Assembly: GCA_049652985.1 (NCBI GenBank)
Contig: JBASFK010000001.1
Span: 124,001 to 188,000, forward strand
Length of the DNA stretch: 64,000 bases
Source of the DNA: UBA7657 sp049652985
GTDB lineage: Bacteria > Pseudomonadota > Alphaproteobacteria > Micavibrionales > Micavibrionaceae
Direction of reading: 5' to 3'
This document shows, piece after piece, positions 9,086 through 17,065 of the stretch (its first letter is position 1; each line of letters opens with the position of its first letter). The position numbers and the translations under genes are program-made. Under the pieces are notes generated by a model, which did no database searches, was not told the DNA's origin, and worked only from the letters and a program-made list of their open reading frames with translations.

Positions 9086-9175
9086 TGGCGGACAGGGAGG
9101 GATTCGAACCCTCGATAGGCTTACGCCTATGCCAGTTTTCGAGACTGGTACCTTCAACCACTCGGTCACCTGTCC
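9086..9175 (-). tRNA. tRNA-Ser (anticodon CGA)
   Basis: The cloverleaf is readable on the minus strand. The acceptor stem is GGACAGG/CCTGTCC, with discriminator G and encoded CCA. The anticodon stem is CCAGT/ACTGG around loop CTCGAAA, giving anticodon CGA (UCG codons). There is a long type II variable arm (CATAGGCGTAAGCCTATCG) and a T arm GAGGG-TTCGAAT-CCCTC. The total is 90 nt including CCA. Confidence 0.97.
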
Positions 9176-9187
9176 GCACGTCAGGGA

Positions 9188-9216
9188 TTTATAAGGACAC
9201 CCCCCGCCTAATTCAA
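9188..9216 (-). promoter_or_regulatory. sigma70-type promoter for tRNA-Ser
   Basis: On the minus strand, TTGAAT and TATAAA are separated by 17 bases. The -10 box ends 12 bases before the mature tRNA 5' end, which fits a short precursor leader. The spacer is unusually G-rich (CGGGGGG). Confidence 0.7.
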
Positions 9217-9236
9217 GCATTAAACCCGGAAACGGC

Positions 9237-9902
9237 TTATTTTCCGGCCTTTTTACGCTTCTTCTTATACTGCGTGAGCTTGTCCGCCTTCATTTCCATC
9301 GCGTCGCGCGGCCTGAGGCTCCGTCCCTGCGCCACCGTGAATAACGGGAAATGCCGCCCCTCATCCAGCGCGCAGGCAATATCCCAGCAATCCTCGCGCC
9401 CGCTCACCCATTCATTGTCCTTGTAACGCCGCAACTTGAACGGCACCGAGTAATTCCGCAGCGTTTTCTTGCGCCCCTTGGTGTATTCATGAAAATACGA
9501 CATCGCCAGTTCGCGCGGCGTTTTATAAACCGGGTCGCGCCAGCGCAGCCACACATGGTTGCTTTTTGAAATCGCGCCCCACCGCCCGCGCTCGCGGAAA
9601 ATACAAATCACGTGGTCGTGATCGCCCTTCGCCTGCATATCCATCAGCAGCGGCGGGTACCCCATCATCCACAGCGCCGCCGCCGCGATAAACGCCGCCT
9701 CGATGCAATGCGCTTCGCCACGAGCAAGCGCCATCGTTGCCGAGCGGCACGTATCGCCGCCCTTTTCGTAGTTCATGCGCAATGATGAAATGAAATCCTG
9801 GACATCTGCCGGGCTCTTGAGCCGCGCAAGCTTTCGCGCATCGGAATCCTTAAGGCCGATTTTCCGTCCGAATGCCGCGCGCTGGGACAAGCTCCTGCTC
9901 AT
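9237..9902 (-). CDS. transglutaminase-like cysteine protein
   Basis: A candidate papain-like/transglutaminase core is visible in 221 residues. GEAHCIEAAF carries the cysteine (C66), GDHDHVICIF carries a histidine (H97), and the WGAISKSNH...RDPVY stretch could supply the third polar residue. The C-terminus is very Lys-rich (KLTQYKKKRKKAGK). There is no signal peptide, so the protein is cytoplasmic. Function is unknown; relatives act as peptidases or have lost activity. The ATG at 9902 follows TTG at 9908 in the same frame. Confidence 0.6.
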   Translation of the reverse strand: MSRSLSQRAAFGRKIGLKDSDARKLARLKSPADVQDFISSLRMNYEKGGDTCRSATMALARGEAHCIEAAFIAAAALWMMGYPPLLMDMQAKGDHDHVICIFRERGRWGAISKSNHVWLRWRDPVYKTPRELAMSYFHEYTKGRKKTLRNYSVPFKLRRYKDNEWVSGREDCWDIACALDEGRHFPLFTVAQGRSLRPRDAMEMKADKLTQYKKKRKKAGK

Positions 9903-9929
9903 CCGCAAAGGCTAACATGATTCTATAAT

Positions 9930-10454
9930 TTAGTGGACATGGACCCGGCGCCCGCCGTGCCGGCGCATGATTTCTGAAGCCGCATCCTGCTGGCTCTTGT
10001 CCGGCGTCCGCACCCATAAAACCATTTGATCCTTCCTGATCTGCTCGCGCAGCACATTATTATAGTAGTGCCCGAGCAGATACGCGATCACGGCGCCCAG
10101 CGCCGCGCCGAACAAACCACCGAACAATCCCGTCGACGCCAGTTCCTCAAAAGGTGCGCCAATCCCGGCGACAATAACCCCGGTCACAACACCCGCGTAT
10201 AAACCGCCACCGACAATCACACCGCCGCCAATGACCTTTTCCTCGGGCCGTATCAAAATCGTGCGCGGCGAGTCCGGATCGTCCTCCGGTTTAATCGCGC
10301 CAGCCGCAACGCCGTCCTTGCGCATGGCCGCCCCGTCCAGAACACTGATGTCCTGCCGCGGAAAAGCCGTGCCTTCCAGCTCAGCAATCGCCTGGTTCAG
10401 ACTCTCGATATCGTCAAAAACACCGACAGTTTCGCATATAGTTTCCTGTTGCAT
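9930..10454 (-). CDS. Gly-rich membrane protein with stress-protein-like N-terminus
   Basis: The first 40 residues (ETVGVFDDIESLNQAIAELE) resemble the small domain of general stress protein 17M-type proteins. Two Gly-rich hydrophobic segments follow (VIGGGVIVGGGLYAGVVTG and GLFGGLFGAALGAVIAYLL), of the glycine-zipper type. The end is a short basic tail with RRHGGRRVHVH. Length is 174 residues from the ATG at 10454, which has AAGGAG 12 bases upstream; a longer frame reaches 10511. It is divergent from the ferredoxin reductase gene. Role is unproven; envelope stress is a guess. Confidence 0.65.
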   Translation of the reverse strand: MQQETICETVGVFDDIESLNQAIAELEGTAFPRQDISVLDGAAMRKDGVAAGAIKPEDDPDSPRTILIRPEEKVIGGGVIVGGGLYAGVVTGVIVAGIGAPFEELASTGLFGGLFGAALGAVIAYLLGHYYNNVLREQIRKDQMVLWVRTPDKSQQDAASEIMRRHGGRRVHVH

Positions 10455-10527
10455 TTTGGGCCAAATCTCCTTTTGATAGCCAACGCACGCCCGGGCATCC
10501 GGTTCCGGCAAACCGAAAAAGACTAAA

Positions 10528-11595
10528 GTGGAAAAAAACTTGGAAAATCAGGCCCCTATCAAAACCGACGCAGTGATTATCGGCGCCGGCCCGTGCGGCC
10601 TGTTTGCCGTGTTCGAGCTTGGCCTGCTCGACATGCGCTGCCACCTGATTGATATTCTCGACCGCCCCGGCGGCCAGTGCGCCGAGCTTTATCCCGAAAA
10701 ACCGATCTACGACATTCCCGGCTACCCCGTCATCTCCGGCCAGGAACTCACCGACCGCCTGATGGAACAGATCGCGCCGTTCAAACCCGAATTCCATTTC
10801 CAGCAGATGGCCGAAAGCCTTGAAAAAACACTCGAGGGAAAATGGCGCCTCACCACCGACACCGGCACGGTTTTTGAATCCACGCTCATCGTCATCGCGG
10901 CGGGCGGCGGCTCGTTCGTGCCGAAAAAACCGCATATCCCCGGCATCGACGCCTTCGAAAACAAATCCGTGTTTTACGCTGTGCGCAAAATGGACCAGTT
11001 CCGCAGCAAAAATATCGTCATTGTCGGCGGCGGCGATTCCGCACTCGACTGGACGCTGAATTTACAGCCCATCGCGAAAAGCCTCACCCTCATCCACCGC
11101 CGCGATGATTTCCGCGCCGCGCCGGATTCAGTCGGAAAAATGCGCGGCCTCGCCAGCGAAGGCAAAATAAAATTCCAGCCCGGACAGGTCACGGCATTAA
11201 ATGGCACGGACGGACAATTAAAATCCATCACCGTCACCGACAACGATAAAAAAACGCATGAAATCCAGTGCGACGCGATGCTGCCCTTCTTCGGCCTGAC
11301 CATGAAGCTCGGCCCCATCGCCAATTTCGGCCTCAACCTTCACGAAAATCTTATTCCGGTGAATACTGAAAAATTCGAAACCTCGACACCCGGCATCTTC
11401 GCCGTCGGTGACATCAACACCTATCCCGGAAAACTGAAACTGATTTTATCGGGCTTCCACGAAGCCGCGCTCATGTCGCGCCAGGCGTTCCGCTACTGCT
11501 TTCCCGATAAGAAATTGCGCTTTGAATATACGACCTCCAGTTCCTCGCTGCATGAAAAACTCGGCGTCGACGGGGATAAAACCGCCCCGGGCTGA
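10528..11595 (+). CDS. ferredoxin-NADP(+) reductase, thioredoxin-reductase-like
   Basis: This FAD enzyme moves electrons between NADPH and ferredoxin. It is the homodimeric thioredoxin-reductase-like type: FAD motif IIGAGPCGLFAVFELG (18-33), GGQCAELYPEKPIYDIPGYP, a second nucleotide motif VIVGGGDSALDWT, and TSTPGIFAVGDINTYPGK for FAD. It lacks the CxxC redox pair of thioredoxin reductase, which separates the two families. Length is 355 residues. The start is GTG with no strong ribosome site. A ferredoxin gene (fdxA) lies 2 kb away and could encode a partner. Confidence 0.9.
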   Translation: MEKNLENQAPIKTDAVIIGAGPCGLFAVFELGLLDMRCHLIDILDRPGGQCAELYPEKPIYDIPGYPVISGQELTDRLMEQIAPFKPEFHFQQMAESLEKTLEGKWRLTTDTGTVFESTLIVIAAGGGSFVPKKPHIPGIDAFENKSVFYAVRKMDQFRSKNIVIVGGGDSALDWTLNLQPIAKSLTLIHRRDDFRAAPDSVGKMRGLASEGKIKFQPGQVTALNGTDGQLKSITVTDNDKKTHEIQCDAMLPFFGLTMKLGPIANFGLNLHENLIPVNTEKFETSTPGIFAVGDINTYPGKLKLILSGFHEAALMSRQAFRYCFPDKKLRFEYTTSSSSLHEKLGVDGDKTAPG

Positions 11596-12603
11596 TTAGT
11601 TTTCCAGCCTCTGGAACAATTCGCTGGCGATATAACGCTCCGCGAACGACGGCACCATCACCACGATCGTCTTGCCCTTGTTCTCAGGCAACTGCGCCGC
11701 GTGCAGCGCCGCCGCGAAATTAGCGCCCGACGAAATGCCGCAGGGAATTCCCTCCAGCCGCGAAACTTCGCGCGCCATCTCCAGCGCCTGCTGGCCGGGC
11801 ACCTGGATAACGCCGTCCACCGCCGATTTGTTCAGCAGCGGCGGCTTGAAGCCAACACCGATTCCCTGGATTTTATGCTGGCCCGGGTCGCCGCCCGACA
11901 ACACCGGGCTCTCCGCCGGCTCGACGGCAAACGCCTTGAAGTCCTTCTTCTTTTCTTTCAGAACATGCGCGATGCCCGTAATGGTCGCGCCCGTGCCCAC
12001 GCCGCAGATCAGCACATCCACTTTGCCGCCGGTATCGGCCCAGATTTCCTCTGCCGTTCCTTCCGCATGCGCCACCGGCCCCGAAGCGTTGTGAAACTGG
12101 TCCGGCGTCCATGCATCCTGCGTCTGCTTCATCAGGCTCGCCGCGATTTCATTCGCGCCCTTCATGCCTTTTTCGGCGGCGGTCAAAACCAGCTCCGCGC
12201 CGTAGAACAATAAAAACTTCCTGCGCTCGAGGCTCACACTCTCCGGCAGCACGATAATCAGCTTGTATCCCTTCGTCGCCGCGACGAACGCCAGCGAGAT
12301 CGCCATATTGCCCGACGACGCCTCGATGATCGTCGTTTTGCCGGGCGATATATGACCCGCCTGCTCCGCCGCCTCGACCATCGCCAGCGCCGTGCGGTCC
12401 TTGATGGAACCCAGGGGATTGAAAAACTCCAGCTTCGCCAGGACATCGGCCTCAAGCTTGTACTTGGCGATGAATTTCTTCGCCCGCACCAACGGCGTGC
12501 CGCCGATCGTCTCGAAAATATCGTTATAGACCTTGCCCCGCGCGGTCGTGGCCCGGGCCGAGGGCGGCGCGACTTCTTTTTTCGGGGCGGTTTTAGTAAC
12601 CAT
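11596..12603 (-). CDS. cysK: cysteine synthase A family enzyme (paralogue 2, altered loop)
   Basis: This protein is the closest of the three paralogues to CysK, which makes cysteine from O-acetylserine and sulfide. PLP lysine K68 lies in PLGSIKDR, ERRKFLLFYGAELVLT matches CysK helices, GVGTGATITG is the phosphate loop, and the C-terminal HKIQGIGVGF and SGANFAAALH fit. Length is 335 residues with an Ala/Lys-rich N-terminal extension of about 24. Oddly, the substrate-binding loop, TSGNTG in most members, reads SSGNMA (96-101), which could change specificity. AGGAG is 9 bases upstream of the ATG at 12603; the frame upstream of it is not needed. Confidence 0.88.
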   Translation of the reverse strand: MVTKTAPKKEVAPPSARATTARGKVYNDIFETIGGTPLVRAKKFIAKYKLEADVLAKLEFFNPLGSIKDRTALAMVEAAEQAGHISPGKTTIIEASSGNMAISLAFVAATKGYKLIIVLPESVSLERRKFLLFYGAELVLTAAEKGMKGANEIAASLMKQTQDAWTPDQFHNASGPVAHAEGTAEEIWADTGGKVDVLICGVGTGATITGIAHVLKEKKKDFKAFAVEPAESPVLSGGDPGQHKIQGIGVGFKPPLLNKSAVDGVIQVPGQQALEMAREVSRLEGIPCGISSGANFAAALHAAQLPENKGKTIVVMVPSFAERYIASELFQRLEN

Positions 12604-12727
12604 GAAATCAATCTCCTGAGGGCGGGAACACGCGATTCTGGATATTAAGAATACGGGTTTTAAAGGCCTTTGGGAACCGGGCGCTGAAAAACCTTGCATC
12701 AGCACCCTGTTTTCTCTAAAAAAGATT

Positions 12728-13150
12728 ATGGCAATTAGAAAATCAGAATATAGAGAACCTTTGATGCGTCTTAGGATTTTGTACACAAACACCTTGAAGT
12801 CGGGTGCGCCATTTTATGTGGCGGATATCAATAAACGCGCCAGACAGATTTTTAGCGACGCTCAGGAAAAATATTTTGTTAAATTTGGGGGAGATAAAGA
12901 AAGCGAATTGGTTGCCGATGTGCCCGTAGAAGAGATCCGGAATCTTTGCTTCTATTTAGGAAATGCATTCGCCAATCTGAACGGACAATTCAAAGAGCAG
13001 GCTCCACAATTTTCTGAGAACCGGGCAGGGAGCTGCATGAAAATGCATACAAAACGGGATGAAATTTTCTGCGAAGTGCTGATTTTCAACACGCTGAATG
13101 ATCGCATGAACGTCACAAAAATCGATCCCCCGCAACAGGATTTTCACTGA
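12728..13150 (+). CDS. hypothetical protein (140 aa)
   Basis: I do not recognise this protein. It is soluble, mixed alpha/beta by appearance, with no signal peptide or membrane segment. The start lies 125 bases from the cysK start on the other strand, so the intergenic region probably holds divergent promoters. The next small unknown gene follows 8 bases later, suggesting a two-gene operon. Codon use is more AT-rich than in the metabolic genes around it, as in the other short unknown genes of the window. Confidence 0.6.
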   Translation: MAIRKSEYREPLMRLRILYTNTLKSGAPFYVADINKRARQIFSDAQEKYFVKFGGDKESELVADVPVEEIRNLCFYLGNAFANLNGQFKEQAPQFSENRAGSCMKMHTKRDEIFCEVLIFNTLNDRMNVTKIDPPQQDFH

Positions 13151-13158
13151 GGCAATCA

Positions 13159-13530
13159 ATGAGTTTATCATGCAAGGTAAAAGTCATTTTCAAAAACGCC
13201 GACGTTATAGACTGGCGGGGTTCACCTTTTGCAGTTGCATTTTTCAAAGCACTGGTCATGACTTTCACCGGGAGCTTAACAGACAGTTTTCCTTTAAACG
13301 ATGAAGATCAAACCGAAATAAATCTGCGTTTCAAAGACGAAAAGTGCGTCGATAATTTCATTAAGAGTATGAGCACCACTTGCGAAGAATTTAACAACAT
13401 CCTCAGAGCCAATAATGCGGGCCCCTATATCGTCCAGCCCAAATATCGTCTGAACGCCACCGATCAGGCCTCTGACAAAATCACCCGCACTCTTGAAATC
13501 GGCCTCGCGCCGACCGTGGCCTGGAACTGA
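13159..13530 (+). CDS. hypothetical protein (123 aa)
   Basis: I do not recognise this protein. It begins 8 bases after the preceding unknown gene and probably shares its transcript. The sequence alternates short strands and an amphipathic helix (KCVDNFIKSMSTTCEEFNNIL), with three cysteines and no signal peptide. Its end converges on fdxA with a 26-base gap that contains no clear terminator. Confidence 0.6.
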   Translation: MSLSCKVKVIFKNADVIDWRGSPFAVAFFKALVMTFTGSLTDSFPLNDEDQTEINLRFKDEKCVDNFIKSMSTTCEEFNNILRANNAGPYIVQPKYRLNATDQASDKITRTLEIGLAPTVAWN

Positions 13531-13556
13531 TAGCTAAAAAAGAGCGTCCCTGAAAA

Positions 13557-13895
13557 TTAATCCCCGGCCCCGGGATTTTCACTGAAATACTTATCGAACT
13601 TTTCTTTTTCATCTTTCACCGCGTCCGCTTCGGGCAGCGGCTCTTTCGTCTTCGTGATGTTCGGCCACTTCTCGGAATATTCGCGGTTCAAATCCAGCCA
13701 CTTGTCCGCGCGCGGATCTGAATCCGGGATAATCGCCTCGATCGGGCATTCCGGCTCGCACACGCCGCAATCGATGCATTCATCAGGATTGATGACGAGC
13801 ATATTCTCGCCCTCGTAGAAACAATCTACCGGGCAGACCTCGACACAATCCGTGTATTTGCATTTTATGCAGACTTCGGTGACCACGAAGGTCAT
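13557..13895 (-). CDS. fdxA: ferredoxin FdxA (7Fe, [3Fe-4S][4Fe-4S])
   Basis: This small electron carrier of the FdxA family is typical of Alphaproteobacteria. The two cluster motifs are visible: C9, C12, C17, C21 and C25 in the first region (CIKCKYTDCVEVCP) and CIDCGVCEPECP (40-51) in the second. The pattern with an intervening Thr-Asp before C17 fits a 3Fe-4S plus 4Fe-4S ferredoxin. The acidic C-terminal tail (DEKEKFDKYFSENPGAGD) is normal for the family at 112 residues. A ferredoxin reductase gene is nearby. Identification is secure; the partner is inferred. Confidence 0.95.
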   Translation of the reverse strand: MTFVVTEVCIKCKYTDCVEVCPVDCFYEGENMLVINPDECIDCGVCEPECPIEAIIPDSDPRADKWLDLNREYSEKWPNITKTKEPLPEADAVKDEKEKFDKYFSENPGAGD

Positions 13896-14097
13896 CTTTT
13901 ATTCTCCTGAATAGGAACAGGTTTGAACCACCGTGAGGGACAATAATCTCCTCATTATGCCAAGGCAAGACGCTTTTTCCATGATTTTATGCTGCGCCGC
14001 CCGCAACCAAAACTCTCGGCCAAAACTGCTAACCAAAACTGTGGGCGGATTGGCATTATTCATTCCTCCCCCCGGAACTCTCTTTTATCTTGGGCGT

Positions 14098-14640
14098 ATG
14101 AGATTTCCGCCCGCCAGAATTTTATTTATTCTGACAACTGTCCTGCTTCTGGGCGCCTGCAGCCATGGCGGCTGCTGTAACAGCGAAGCATCCCTCACAC
14201 CCCTCGCCCACGCCGACCCCGATGATTCTGTCATGCGCGGCTCCGTCACCGCCTTCCTGCAGGAAACCGGCGCGCCCGTATCCTCGATGTATGAATTCAG
14301 CCGCATCGATCTCGACCGCGATGGCCGCCGCGACGCGCTGGTTCTCTTCAAAAACCCCTACGGCTACTGGTGCGACACCCACGGCTGCACAATGCTCGTC
14401 ATGCGAGCGGGCAACGATGAATTCGAACTGGTCAACGCCATCCAGCCCGTGCGTGCCCCCCTTTACGTCAGCAATTCCGAAAGCAACGGCTGGAAAGACA
14501 TCATCGTTCGCGTCACCGGCCGCTGGGACGAATCAAAGGACGTCGCCATGAGCTATAACGGCGCGCAATATTCCGATAACCCCGATCTCGAGCCTGCCCT
14601 GCGCCTCGCCGCCAATACGGGACATCGCGTTTTCTATTAA
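14098..14640 (+). CDS. lipoprotein with Asp-rich calcium-loop-like repeat
   Basis: The N-terminus is a lipoprotein signal with lipobox LLLGAC (Cys21). The mature part has DLDRDGRRDALVLF, an Asp-x-Asp-x-Asp-Gly pattern like FG-GAP or EF-hand-type calcium loops, followed by a Cys pair in GYWCDTHGC. Length is 180 residues from the ATG at 14098. An upstream in-frame extension exists but would bury the signal peptide. Location is presumably the inner leaflet of the outer membrane or the periplasm. Function is not known. Confidence 0.75.
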   Translation: MRFPPARILFILTTVLLLGACSHGGCCNSEASLTPLAHADPDDSVMRGSVTAFLQETGAPVSSMYEFSRIDLDRDGRRDALVLFKNPYGYWCDTHGCTMLVMRAGNDEFELVNAIQPVRAPLYVSNSESNGWKDIIVRVTGRWDESKDVAMSYNGAQYSDNPDLEPALRLAANTGHRVFY

Positions 14641-14723
14641 CGCCGCCCCACCTCCAAAAATGTTCTTGATTTGTTCTTTTTAATCCGGCATGCTGGATAT
14701 TCACCCGAACGGGCTTGAATACC

Positions 14724-15998
14724 ATGCACCAAGAACCCGGCCTGAAGTGGCTGTTTTTGGATATCAACAGCTACTTCGCCAGCGTCGAACAACAGGAAAG
14801 ACCCGAACTGCGCGGCCGCCCCGTCGCCGTCGTGCCGATGATGACCGATTCTACCTGCGCCATCGCCGCCTCGTACGAGGCCAAGGCCTACGGCGTCAAA
14901 ACCGGCACGCCGATTTACGAGGCCAAACAAATGTGCCCCGGCCTGCGCTGCGTTCTCGCGCGCTACGATCTTTACGTCGATTACCATCACCGGATTCTCG
15001 AGGAAGTCGTCAGGCACACCCCGATCAGCAAGGTCTGGTCGATCGACGAACTCTCTTCGCGCCTGCCGCCGGATAAACGCACACCCGAACGCGCCGCCGA
15101 GATCGCGCAGAAAATAAAAGAAGGCATCTGGAAAAATGTCGGTGAGGCCATCAGTTGCTCCATCGGCGTCGCGCCCAATTCCCTGCTCGCCAAAACCGCC
15201 GCCGAAATGAAAAAACCGAACGGCCTCGTCATGATCTCCCAGGAAAACCTTCCCGGCCCCCTGCTCGATCTCAAACTCACCGATATGCCCGGCATCGGCC
15301 GCAACATGGAAGTTCGCCTGAAACGCTCTAATATCCACACCATGCAAACCCTCTGGGATTCCTCGCCGAAACAGGCGCGGAAAATCTGGGGCGGCGTGCA
15401 GGGCGAGCGTTTCTGGTACTGGCTGCACGGCTACGATTTTTCAAACCCCGAAACCGGCAACGTCATGATCGGCCACTCCCGCGTTCTCGATCCCGACCTT
15501 CGCCGCCCCGACAAGGCACGCCTCATGGCGCGGCGTCTTCTCGTCAAGGCCACCTACCGCCTCCGCCGCAAGGGATTTTTCGCAAGCCATCTTTCTCTAA
15601 GCGTCCGCACCACTGACGGCTTCCGCTGGGCGGACGAAGCGCGGATTCCCCACGCGCGCGACCCGTTCACGTTTCTCCAGCTTCTCGACACGATGTGGGC
15701 ATCCGTTTCGCGCGAATTCCCCGATTCCAGCGGCGTCAAATTCAAAAAAGTCTCCGTCATCCTCTCCGGCCTCAAAACCGGCGACCAGATCACCCGCAAC
15801 CTGTTCGAAACCGCCTCCCCCGAGGCATTAAAACAAACCCGGCGCCGCGAAGCCCTCGCCGGCGCGCTCGACCGCCTCCAAAACAAATATCAGAAAGAAA
15901 CCGTCTGGCTGGGCATCATCCCCAAGACCTCGGCGGGCCATGTCGGCACCAAGATCGCCTTTTCCCGCGTCCCCGACCGCGAAGAGTTTTGGAATTAA
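14724..15998 (+). CDS. Y-family DNA polymerase (DinB-like)
   Basis: This is an error-prone translesion polymerase family member. Motif FLDINSYFASVEQ holds the first catalytic Asp and the steric-gate region, ASYEAKAYGVKTGTPIYEA follows, and VWSIDELSSRL holds the catalytic acidic pair. SCSIGVAPNSLLAKTAAE and a helix-hairpin-helix (LTDMPGIGRNME) complete the core, and a little-finger domain follows. Canonical DinB has SIDEAYLD; this one has SIDELSSRL, marking a divergent subfamily. The C-terminus lacks a clear beta-clamp motif. An in-frame TTG lies 9 bases upstream of the chosen ATG. No LexA box is apparent. Confidence 0.88.
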   Translation: MHQEPGLKWLFLDINSYFASVEQQERPELRGRPVAVVPMMTDSTCAIAASYEAKAYGVKTGTPIYEAKQMCPGLRCVLARYDLYVDYHHRILEEVVRHTPISKVWSIDELSSRLPPDKRTPERAAEIAQKIKEGIWKNVGEAISCSIGVAPNSLLAKTAAEMKKPNGLVMISQENLPGPLLDLKLTDMPGIGRNMEVRLKRSNIHTMQTLWDSSPKQARKIWGGVQGERFWYWLHGYDFSNPETGNVMIGHSRVLDPDLRRPDKARLMARRLLVKATYRLRRKGFFASHLSLSVRTTDGFRWADEARIPHARDPFTFLQLLDTMWASVSREFPDSSGVKFKKVSVILSGLKTGDQITRNLFETASPEALKQTRRREALAGALDRLQNKYQKETVWLGIIPKTSAGHVGTKIAFSRVPDREEFWN

Positions 15999-16003
15999 AA
16001 AAA

Positions 16004-16073
16004 TAAACACGGAGAACACAGAGAACACGGAGTTTCTACTTTTTCTCCGGGCGCTCCGTGCCCTCCGTGTTTA
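16004..16073. repeat. palindromic 'ACACGGAG' intergenic repeat
   Basis: An 11-bp perfect inverted repeat (TAAACACGGAG at 16004-16014 and CTCCGTGTTTA at 16063-16073) encloses a second AACACGGAG copy and a CTCCGTG copy. The left arm also holds a near-tandem ACACGGAGA/ACACAGAGA pattern. It follows the polymerase stop and could fold into a branched hairpin, perhaps protecting or ending the transcript. There is no T run, so it is not a standard terminator. Confidence 0.75.
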
Positions 16074-16115
16074 ATAAACGATTGATTTTATAAGCTAAAC
16101 TGCGTAGAAAACCTC

Positions 16116-17060
16116 ATGACCCCTAACCCTTCCATCCTGAGCCTCATCGGCAATACGCCCATGGTCGAACTGACAAAGTTCGATACCGGCCCCTGCCGCC
16201 TGTTCATGAAGCTCGAGGGCTGGAACCCCAGCGGCTCGATCAAGGACCGCACCGCCAAGAGCATGATCGACGCCGCCGAAAAGGACGGGCGTTTAAAGCC
16301 CGGCGGCACGATCATCGAAGCCACCGCAGGCAACACCGGCCTTGGCCTCTCGCTCATCGCCGCGATCAAGGGTTATAAAGTCATCCTCGTCGTGCCCGAT
16401 AAATTCTCGGAAATGAAAATCACGCATTGCGAAGGCCTCGGCGCCAAAGTCATCCGCACCCGCGCCGACGTTCCCGCCGGACACCCAGAATATTACGTCG
16501 ACATGGCAAAGCGCATCGCCGCCGAAACCGGCGCGTTTCACACCAACCAGTTCGACAATCCGGCCAACATTCACGTCCACGAAACCACCACCGGCCCTGA
16601 AATATGGAAGCAGATGGATCATGACGTCGATGCCGTCGTCTGCGGCGTCGGCTCCGGCGGCACGCTCGCGGGCCTCGGAAAATTTTTTGCGAAAGTCTCG
16701 CCGGAAACCGAACTCATCCTCTCCGACCCGAAGGGCGCACTGCTCGCCGCCAAAGTGAACGGCGAAAAAGCAATGCCCCACGCCTTCCGCGTCGAAGGCA
16801 TCGGCCAGGAATGCGCTCCCGGCAATCTCGACCTCGATATCATCGACAAGGGCTACGTCATCGACGACGAGGAAAGTTTTTCCACCGTGCGCGAGCTTCT
16901 GAAGCGCGAAGGCATCCTCGCCGGAACGCCGACAGGCACAGTCCTCGCGGGCGCGCTGCGCTATTGCCGCGAGCAAACCAAACCCAAACGCGTCGTCACC
17001 TTCATGTCCGATCGCGGTGATAAATATCTTCCGAAAATTTATGGAGACCAAAAGGGATAA
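16116..17060 (+). CDS. cystathionine beta-synthase type PLP enzyme (paralogue 3)
   Basis: This fold-type II PLP enzyme (314 residues) probably condenses homocysteine with serine or O-acetylserine to cystathionine. PLP lysine K43 is in PSGSIKDR. The substrate loop reads EATAGNTG (68-75), the form typical of bacterial cystathionine beta-synthases rather than CysK. GVGSGGTLAG is the phosphate loop and GTPTGT comes near the end. It lacks haem-binding and CBS regulatory domains. The next gene, 5 bases on, is a cystathionine lyase family member, which supports a reverse transsulfuration role; a plain cysteine synthase remains possible. Confidence 0.85.
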   Translation: MTPNPSILSLIGNTPMVELTKFDTGPCRLFMKLEGWNPSGSIKDRTAKSMIDAAEKDGRLKPGGTIIEATAGNTGLGLSLIAAIKGYKVILVVPDKFSEMKITHCEGLGAKVIRTRADVPAGHPEYYVDMAKRIAAETGAFHTNQFDNPANIHVHETTTGPEIWKQMDHDVDAVVCGVGSGGTLAGLGKFFAKVSPETELILSDPKGALLAAKVNGEKAMPHAFRVEGIGQECAPGNLDLDIIDKGYVIDDEESFSTVRELLKREGILAGTPTGTVLAGALRYCREQTKPKRVVTFMSDRGDKYLPKIYGDQKG

Positions 17061-17065
17061 AACTC

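Noticed and set aside
9085..9426. Open frame beginning MADREGFEPS
   Set aside because: It is a translation of the tRNA-Ser gene in antisense, a well-known spurious annotation.
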